Source: Streptomyces qaidamensis (GTDB lineage Bacteria; Actinomycetota; Actinomycetes; Streptomycetales; Streptomycetaceae). From it: a DNA stretch of 64,000 nucleotides. The notes under the pieces were generated by a model that ran no database searches, was not told where the DNA came from, and saw only the letters and a list, made by a program, of their open reading frames with translations. The DNA lies in contig NZ_CP015098.1 of the NCBI RefSeq assembly GCF_001611795.1, forward strand, positions 4,092,001 through 4,156,000, read 5' to 3'. The position numbers and the translations under genes were made by a program. This document shows positions 58,201 to 64,000 of the stretch, in pieces. Position 1 is the first letter of the stretch, and every line of letters starts with the position of its first letter.

Positions 58201-59088
58201 GTGATCGACATTCCCCGGGAACTGGCGGCATCACAGGAGAAGTTCAACGGAGAGGCGGGCCGCGCCTTCATCGCCGGACTACCGGAGCAGTCGGCCCGCT
58301 TCCTCGACCACTGGGACCTCAGACCCGACGGACCACCCATGCACGGCGTCTCCGCCCTGGTCCTCCCGGTCGTCCGCGCCGACGGCACCCCCGTGGTCCT
58401 CAAGCTCCAGATCCTCGACGAGGAGAGCGCGGGCGAACCGGTCGCGCTGCGCGCCTGGAACGGTGACGGAGCCGTCCGTCTCCTCGACCACGACGAGCCC
58501 ACCGGCACGATGCTGCTGGAGCGCCTCGACGAGACCCGCATGCTGTCCCACGTGCCGGACGCCCACGCGGCCGTGGTCACCATCGCCGAGCTCCTGGCCC
58601 ACCTCACGTCCTTCCCGTCCCCGCCCGGCATGCGCCGCCTCGGTGACATCGCCCGCGGCATGCTCGACCGGACCCCCTGGGCCCTGGCCCGCATCCCCGA
58701 CCCCGCGGTCCGCCGCCTCGTCGCCGACTGCGCGGCAGCCGTACGCGAGGTCGTGGACGAACCCGGCGACCGCCTCCTCCACTGGGACCTGCACGACGAG
58801 AACGTCCTCGCCTCCGACCGCACCCCCTGGCTCGCGATCGACCCCAAGCCCCTCGCCGGTGACCCCGGCTTCGAACTGTGGCCCGCCCTCGACAACCGCT
58901 ACGACCCCGACGACATCCTCTGGCGCTTCGACGCCATGACCGACATCCTCGCCCTGGACCGCCCCCGGGCTCACGCCTGGACCCTCGCCCGCCTCCTCCA
59001 GAACGCCCTGTGGGACATCGAGGAGGACCGCCCCGTCGACGACGCCCAGCTGGAGATCGCCCGGCGGCTGCGCGGCCGCGGCCTCTGA
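58201..59088 (+). CDS. APH(6)/streptomycin 6-kinase family phosphotransferase
   Basis: 295 residues from the leaderless GTG. Protein-kinase-like APH fold: catalytic loop LLHWDLHDENVLAS (HxDxxxxN) and metal-binding WLAIDPKPLAGDPGFE. The nucleotide-binding VVLKLQILDEESAGE resembles the aminoglycoside/hydroxyurea phosphotransferase family. Streptomyces genomes carry several such kinases outside antibiotic clusters; the substrate is not known and resistance should not be assumed. Confidence 0.85.
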   Translation: MIDIPRELAASQEKFNGEAGRAFIAGLPEQSARFLDHWDLRPDGPPMHGVSALVLPVVRADGTPVVLKLQILDEESAGEPVALRAWNGDGAVRLLDHDEPTGTMLLERLDETRMLSHVPDAHAAVVTIAELLAHLTSFPSPPGMRRLGDIARGMLDRTPWALARIPDPAVRRLVADCAAAVREVVDEPGDRLLHWDLHDENVLASDRTPWLAIDPKPLAGDPGFELWPALDNRYDPDDILWRFDAMTDILALDRPRAHAWTLARLLQNALWDIEEDRPVDDAQLEIARRLRGRGL

Positions 59089-59111
59089 CGCGGGCGGGGA
59101 AGCGAACAGCC

Positions 59112-59146
59112 CGGGCCGCGGTACCCCCCCGTCGTACCGCGGCCCG
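59112..59146. terminator. Bidirectional terminator
   Basis: CGGGCCGCGGTAC/GTACCGCGGCCCG, a perfect 13-bp stem with a 9-nt loop between two convergent genes. Confidence 0.85.
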
Positions 59147-59156
59147 GTGCCGTCCG

Positions 59157-59540
59157 TCAGAAGCAGGGGCGGGACACGTTGCCCACCTCGTTGCCCTTGA
59201 GCAGGCCGCCCCAGATGTAGTTGCCGTCCGACAGCAGCACCCACTTGTCGTGGCTGATGCCGTTGGCGGTGACAGGACCGCCCACGAGCCAGCATTCGGC
59301 GCTGAGGCTCTGGTTCGGTGCGACGGTGTAGGCGATTCGGTAGCCCACCGCCGGCCCGACCCGCACGTTGCCGTTGATCCAGGTGACGACCGTCTGGCTG
59401 GCACGCACGGTCGCGGCGGCCCGCTCGGTCTGCTGGCCCGGCGCGGCGACCGCCGGAGCCGCCGCACCCGCCCCGACGAGGATCGCCGCGGCAGCCGCCG
59501 TCATGAGCTTGATCCTCGAACGTGAAGTGAAACGCTGCAT
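59157..59540 (-). CDS. Secreted SH3-like protein
   Basis: 127 residues from the ATG at 59540 with AAGGAGAC upstream. Signal peptide of about 35 residues ending AVAAPG. The mature part holds NVRVGPAVGYRIAYTVAPNQ and WVLLSDGNYIWGGLLKGNEV, typical of bacterial SH3 domains, with two Cys that can pair. It probably binds the cell wall. It is divergent from the ECF sigma gene, 150 bp away, so it could be a target of that sigma factor. Confidence 0.75.
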   Translation of the reverse strand: MQRFTSRSRIKLMTAAAAAILVGAGAAAPAVAAPGQQTERAAATVRASQTVVTWINGNVRVGPAVGYRIAYTVAPNQSLSAECWLVGGPVTANGISHDKWVLLSDGNYIWGGLLKGNEVGNVSRPCF

Positions 59541-59690
59541 CGTCGTCTGTCTCCTTTGATCACGCGCACAACTCGCTGCCTGTGCTTCCATGTACGCCAC
59601 CTGTACGCACGGCACGGCAGCCGGGTTGCAGCGGATACGAATTCTTTTCCCGGACTTCCGGGCGAGGACCACACGGGGGCGCAACGGGGC

Positions 59691-60200
59691 ATGACGGAGG
59701 AGGAGTTCGACATCTTCTACGCCTCAGCCTTCCCGCGGCTGGTCGGGCGGGTCTACGCCGTGACGGGGGATCTGGCAGAGGCGCAGGACGTCGTCCAGGA
59801 AGCGTTCGTGCGCGCCTGGGACCGGCGGCGCGAGATGCTGACGGACGAGGCACCGGAGGCGTGGGTGCGTACGGTCGCGGTACGGCTCGCGGTCAGCCGC
59901 TGGCGCCGTGCCCGGCGCTGGCTGGAGCTGATGCGCCACCACGCGGCCCCCGAGCATGTCCCGGGACCGGGCCCGGAGCACACCGCGCTGGTCCAGGCCC
60001 TGCGCAGGCTGCCGCAGGCACAGCGCACCGCGATCGTCCTGCACCACTTGTGCGACCTGAGTGTGGAACAGGTGGCTGCCGAGACCGGCGCGGCCGTGGG
60101 AACGGTGAAGGCCCGCTTGTCACGCGGCAGGGCCGCGCTCGCCGTGCATCTCGACCCCGAGCGCAGCAGCGGTGAGAAGGAGGGCGACCGTGTCCGATGA
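59691..60200 (+). CDS. ECF sigma factor, SigE family
   Basis: 169 residues from the ATG at 59691. Region 2: FDIFYASAFPRLVGRVYAVT, then DLAEAQDVVQEAFVRAW. Region 4: LRRLPQAQRTAIVLHHLCDL, then VEQVAAETGAAVGTVKARLS (helix-turn-helix). Typical size for the actinobacterial SigE group. It directs RNA polymerase to extracytoplasmic-stress genes. The downstream membrane gene overlaps by 11 bp and is the likely anti-sigma partner. Confidence 0.92.
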   Translation: MTEEEFDIFYASAFPRLVGRVYAVTGDLAEAQDVVQEAFVRAWDRRREMLTDEAPEAWVRTVAVRLAVSRWRRARRWLELMRHHAAPEHVPGPGPEHTALVQALRRLPQAQRTAIVLHHLCDLSVEQVAAETGAAVGTVKARLSRGRAALAVHLDPERSSGEKEGDRVR

Positions 60201-60840
60201 CCTCACCGACCTGCTGCACGAGGTCGCCGACCGGAATCGGGTCGCCCCGTCGGTGCCGGCGCAGGAGATCAGGCGGCTGGCCGAGCGCCGTGGGCGCCGG
60301 CGCCGTGCGGCGTACGCGAGCGGGGCCGCCGCCGTCGCACTGGCTCTCGCCGGTGGTCTGGCGGTGGCGTTCACCGGTCACGACGGTGCCCGCCCCGCAC
60401 CACCCGCCGCTGCGAGCGCCAGCGCGCCGCCACGGCCGTCACCGCCGCAGCAGCAGGCCACGGCGACGGTCGACCTCACGCAGCACGAACTCGTTCTGGC
60501 CGGGCGCCGGTTGCCCGTGTCCGGCGGCACCGCACAGCATCCGACGCCGACCGGCCGGATGACCGTCGTCGCCAAGTACCCAGAACGGCGCTTGCCGGGC
60601 GCGACCGTCGGGCTGGGCGAGGAGTACGACGTCGCCATGCGCTGGGTGGTCGAGCTGCGGGCCGCCGACGGCACGATCAACTACCTCGTCGCCCTGGCCT
60701 ACAACGAGCAGGCCCCCGGCGAACGCGACGTCACACACGGCTGGATCGGACTGCGCTCGGCGGACGCGAAGTGGTGCTACGAGCTGCTGCAGCCGGGCGA
60801 CATCGTCCGCATCGACCGCACAGGCCCGGCCCCGGGCTGA
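60190..60840 (+). CDS. Membrane protein with cytoplasmic N-terminus and degenerate YkuD (L,D-transpeptidase-like) domain
   Basis: 216 residues from the GTG at 60190. Residues 1-40 are cytoplasmic and basic. One span lies at 41-61. A Pro/Ala linker runs to 90. Residues 93-210 follow the YkuD pattern: TVDLTQHELVLAGRRLPVSG, then HPTPTGRMTVVAKYPERR, then DVTHGWIGLRS (181-191), then LQPGDIVRI. Active YkuD enzymes have SHGCIRL there. Here Cys is Trp185 and the following Arg is Gly187, so catalysis should be lost. Coupled to the sigma gene, it probably acts as anti-sigma factor with a wall-sensing domain. Confidence 0.7.
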   Translation: MSDDLTDLLHEVADRNRVAPSVPAQEIRRLAERRGRRRRAAYASGAAAVALALAGGLAVAFTGHDGARPAPPAAASASAPPRPSPPQQQATATVDLTQHELVLAGRRLPVSGGTAQHPTPTGRMTVVAKYPERRLPGATVGLGEEYDVAMRWVVELRAADGTINYLVALAYNEQAPGERDVTHGWIGLRSADAKWCYELLQPGDIVRIDRTGPAPG

Positions 60841-60852
60841 GGCCGAACACGT

Positions 60853-62208
60853 TCAGGCTCGGGGGCGGTTCCGGGGGAGGACGGTCATCCGCAGGGCGCG
60901 CGGCCGTACGGTGAGCCGGGCGACCTGGCGGACGGTCCGGCCCTCGGCGAGTTCCAGCCGTACCGAACGCAGCATCGTCGCGATCGCCGTGACCATCTCG
61001 GTGCGCGCCAAGCGGTCCCCCATGCACTTGTGCTTGCCGTCCCCGAAGGGCAGGAACGCGCCTGGCGGGGGCTCCTGCGTGGCGTCGTTCCACCGGTCCG
61101 GGTCGAAGGTGAGCGGATCGGGGAAACGCTCGGGGTCGCGGTGCAGAGCGTGCTGACAGTAGGCAAGTTCGGTGCCGGCGGGCAGCGTCCACTCGCCGAG
61201 ACGGGTCTCCTCGGTGGTACGGCGTGTGACCAACCAGCCGGGGTGGTGCAGCCGCAGGGTCTCGGTGATCACCCGATTCACGTACGGCAGCCGGGCCACG
61301 TCGTCGAGGGCGACGGGCCGCTCGCCGAGGACCTCGTCCAGCTCGGCCAGGACCCGGGCCTCGATGCCGGGGTGGCGGGCGAGTTCGTACAGGGCCCAGG
61401 ACAGAACCGACGCGGTGGTCTCGGTGCCCGCCACGGCCAGGGTGAGGATCTCGGAGGCGATCTGATGCCCGGTCAACGGCTCGCCGGTCTCCTCGTCGAC
61501 GGCGCGCAGCAACATGGAGAGCATGTCTCCGGTGTCGTGCCCGGAGGCCTGCAACTCCTCGACGGCGGTGTTGACGGTGGCGCGTACGCCGGCCCGGGCC
61601 CGGTCGAAACGGCGGTTGAAAGGCAACGGCAGGCGCTCGGCCCAGTCGGGCAGCATCAGGCGCACACCGACGCCGTTCATCACCACCGACAGGTCGCTGC
61701 GCAGCCGGCGGAAGACGGCGTCGTCGAGGCTGCCGGAGAACACCGTCTTGGCCAGCATGTCGAGGCTGAGTCCGACCATCGCCTCGCGTACGTCGAGGGG
61801 CCGCCCGGGTTCCCAGCCGGCGACCGTGGCCGTGACCTCGGTACGCATGATGTCGACGTACCGGCTGATCTCGGTGTGGGCGAACGCCGGTTGCAGCTGG
61901 CGGCGTTTGCGTACGTGAGGCCGGCCGGTGGCGGTGACGACGCTGTCGCCCAGCAGCTGGCCCAGCTTGTCGTAGAGCCGGCCCTTGTCGAGCGTGGGTG
62001 CCAGGGCCTTGAGCATCTGGTGGATCAGGGCCGGGTCCTGGACCACGACGGTGCGCGTTCCGGGTTGCAGGACGATCTCGACCATCGGTTCCCGTGTGTC
62101 ACGCAGCGAGTCGATGAAGCCGAGGTTGTCGCGCATTCTCAGAGCGTGGCCGATGAACGGAAGCGATCCGGCAGCCCGAGGTATGGGGAGAGACGCAGCG
62201 GACGTCAC
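60853..62208 (-). CDS. Cytochrome P450
   Basis: 451 residues. Oxygen-binding I-helix LAVAGTETTASVLSWALYEL, the ExxR motif ETLRLHHPGW, and the heme-ligand loop FLPFGDGKHKCMGDRLA. The N-terminus (LPIPRAAGSLPFIGHALRMR) is Pro-rich and without a membrane anchor, so the protein is soluble. Overall it resembles the longer bacterial P450s such as pentalenene oxygenase. No terpene cyclase or ferredoxin is adjacent, so the substrate is open. Convergent with the anti-sigma gene, 12 bp away. Confidence 0.92.
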   Translation of the reverse strand: MTSAASLPIPRAAGSLPFIGHALRMRDNLGFIDSLRDTREPMVEIVLQPGTRTVVVQDPALIHQMLKALAPTLDKGRLYDKLGQLLGDSVVTATGRPHVRKRRQLQPAFAHTEISRYVDIMRTEVTATVAGWEPGRPLDVREAMVGLSLDMLAKTVFSGSLDDAVFRRLRSDLSVVMNGVGVRLMLPDWAERLPLPFNRRFDRARAGVRATVNTAVEELQASGHDTGDMLSMLLRAVDEETGEPLTGHQIASEILTLAVAGTETTASVLSWALYELARHPGIEARVLAELDEVLGERPVALDDVARLPYVNRVITETLRLHHPGWLVTRRTTEETRLGEWTLPAGTELAYCQHALHRDPERFPDPLTFDPDRWNDATQEPPPGAFLPFGDGKHKCMGDRLARTEMVTAIATMLRSVRLELAEGRTVRQVARLTVRPRALRMTVLPRNRPRA

Positions 62209-62408
62209 GGAACTCCCTTCACGGCAATCATGGGCGCCCCTATGGCTTCCCTGACCCTTCCCCGGCGCAATCCTGTCATGAACGTGTCCTGTGCCACGTG
62301 GGACGAGCCGGCTGGAGGAGGAGTGCGGCGACTTCCGAGACCAGAACTGAGGCCGCCGACGATCGCGCGGCCCGCACCCGGCGCCGCCGCCGGGTCCGCT
62401 GACGACGA

Positions 62409-62441
62409 AACCCCAGGTCAGACCACATCCGACCTGGGGTT
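62409..62441 (-). terminator. Terminator of tRNA-Thr
   Basis: AACCCCAGGTC/GACCTGGGGTT, a perfect 11-bp stem with an 11-nt loop and a T-run on the minus strand, just after the tRNA. Confidence 0.8.
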
Positions 62442-62444
62442 CAG

Positions 62445-62521
62445 TGGAGCCCCCTGTCGGATTCGAACCGACGACCTACGCATTACAAGTGCGTTGCTCT
62501 GGCCAGCTGAGCTAAGGAGGC
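62445..62521 (-). tRNA. tRNA-Thr (anticodon TGT)
   Basis: On the minus strand the acceptor GCCTCCT pairs with AGGGGGC, the D arm has AGCTCAGCTGGC, the anticodon loop is CTTGTAA (TGT, Thr ACA codons), and the T arm has GGTTCGAATCC. The CCA end is encoded (62445-62447). It reads the rare ACA codon of this GC-rich genome. Confidence 0.95.
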
Positions 62522-62613
62522 GGGTGCCGTGCGCCGGGTTGTCGTGCGCGAGGGCGGCACCACTGTACACAGAGCCCGTTACGCCGAGCCACGAAGTTCC
62601 GTCCGGGCCGGGG

Positions 62614-62684
62614 TCACGGCGTCTCGTACTCGAAGTGGTACGCCACAGCCGTCTCACCGTGCCGAGCGGTGAAGCGGCCCTTTC
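62614..62684 (-). pseudogene. C-terminal fragment of a DUF3224-like protein
   Basis: The frame ends ...GRFTARHGETAVAYHFEYE plus two residues and a stop. This looks like the end of DUF3224 proteins (small beta-barrels of unknown function). There is a stop codon right before and no start, so it is a remnant. Confidence 0.45.
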
Positions 62685-62903
62685 ACTTCGAAGGGCGGGA
62701 TCTGGTACCTGGTCGCCCTCGCGGAGGAGGCCGTACGGACCTACCGGGTGTCGCGCCTGCTGTCCGTGGAGGAGACGGGGGCCGTCGCCGCGGGAGGCCT
62801 GCTCCGGTTCGGCACGGAGGCGGAGGTGCTCGGCTCTCCCGGGCTCCGGCAGGCCGTGGCCCGGGCGGTGACGGCGCCGGCCGACCGGTACGGGCAGCCG
62901 TGA
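62679..62903 (+). pseudogene. C-terminal fragment of a WYL-domain regulator
   Basis: The frame reads SKGGIWYLVALAEEAVRTYR and then VSRLLSVEETG, the classic core of a WYL domain from DeoR/YafY-type regulators. A stop codon at 62670 and the absence of a start and helix-turn-helix show that the first 200 or so residues are gone. It abuts the DUF3224 remnant; such pairs are often divergent neighbours in intact genomes. Confidence 0.65.
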
Positions 62904-62907
62904 AAGA

Positions 62908-62929
62908 GCCCGCACTGCCGTGAGCGGGC
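62908..62929 (+). terminator. Hairpin after the WYL remnant
   Basis: GCCCGC/GCGGGC, a 6-bp stem with a 10-nt loop, 4 bp after the stop codon. Confidence 0.45.
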
Positions 62930-63016
62930 CCGGCCGGTCGTGAACAGGCCCGTTCAGCCGTGACGTGTCGCTTCGAAAATTTCCGCGAAGTTCACAGGCC
63001 CGGAACTACTGACAGA

Positions 63017-63055
63017 CGTGTGAACGCCAGGTACCGTCCTGAGCCAGTTCACACG
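63017..63055. promoter_or_regulatory. Spaced inverted repeat in the msiK promoter region
   Basis: CGTGTGAAC and GTTCACACG are perfect 9-bp arms 21 nt apart (about three helical turns between centres), with a TACCGT -10-like box between them. It lies 95 bp before msiK. The remaining 245-bp gap shows no gene. Confidence 0.5.
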
Positions 63056-63149
63056 CGTGGACTACACCACAACGGAACACCCGTCGTGGCACCACCTTCC
63101 TACTCGGATCGTCCGGCACGTTCCTGCCGGTAGAAGGGGTTCATTCACC

Positions 63150-64000
<851 letters not shown>

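Noticed and set aside
58201..59088. A genuine streptomycin resistance gene
   Set aside because: The family includes many kinases of unknown substrate. There is no streptomycin cluster here, so resistance cannot be claimed.
62445..62521. tRNA-Thr as the attachment site of an integrated element in this window
   Set aside because: No integrase gene, no second copy of the tRNA 3' end and no plasmid or phage genes were seen beside it.

Overview
The window is a piece of an actinomycete chromosome, almost certainly Streptomyces. Base composition is very GC-rich with strong third-position GC bias, GTG and TTG starts are common, and several gene sets are streptomycete hallmarks: futalosine menaquinone genes, a HelD-like motor, HTH/DUF397 pairs, a CdgB-type diguanylate cyclase, DasR-type dre boxes and MsiK. 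From memory, the order resembles the core region of S. coelicolor read backwards, from about SCO4330 down to SCO4240 (groEL2, the nagKA pair, cdgB, a SoxR-controlled reductase, msiK). That synteny is inference, not a database result. I see no prophage, complete insertion sequence, biosynthetic cluster or CRISPR array.

Layout. 1-9.7 kb: a truncated sacsin/Hsp90-type ATPase gene, a GC-rich degenerate repeat array, a DUF3027 protein, an MFS permease, a DUF2771 lipoprotein, the menaquinone genes mqnB-mqnD, a cold-shock-domain protein and a HAD phosphatase. 9.7-20.5 kb: a HAAS-type membrane protein, a helicase-associated/WYL protein, two tiny exported peptides, a gene fusing a YqhA-like membrane domain to an IS21 IstB-like ATPase, XPB helicase, a HelD-like ATPase and cutC. 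20.5-25.7 kb: mycothiol/DinB-type and GNAT enzymes, then an RpiR regulator with murQ for MurNAc-6-phosphate recycling. 25.7-33.7 kb: a teichoic-acid-type polymerase, an accessory HTH-DUF397 block, a carboxylesterase and an old yellow enzyme. 33.8-38.3 kb: groEL with two CIRCE elements, a cold-shock protein, and a threonine-synthase homologue with a ubiquitin-like sulfur carrier behind a SAM-I riboswitch. 38.4-46.7 kb: gpgS, otsA-otsB (trehalose), a sugar-binding lipoprotein, nagK-nagA with two dre boxes, and a PfkB kinase. 46.7-59 kb: secreted and surface proteins, cdgB, a flavin reductase, ArfB, TerD, an M1 peptidase, a pentapeptide protein, a SoxR-box quinone reductase and an APH(6)-type kinase. 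59-64 kb: a secreted SH3-like protein, an ECF sigma factor with a membrane partner that carries a catalytically dead YkuD domain, a P450, tRNA-Thr, two gene remnants and msiK.

How the parts connect. Several genes serve amino-sugar and wall recycling: murQ and its RpiR regulator, nagK-nagA, the sugar-binding lipoprotein and MsiK, the shared ATPase of sugar importers. dre-like boxes lie at nagK and at cutC. The SAM-I riboswitch plus the sulfur carrier suggests that the threonine-synthase homologue makes homocysteine rather than threonine. Eleven genes have a TANNNT box exactly 6-7 nt before the start codon, the signature of leaderless transcripts. A recurrent intergenic element (core GCGCGGGGAACTGCGCGA) occurs four times, once apparently inside the 5' end of nagA.
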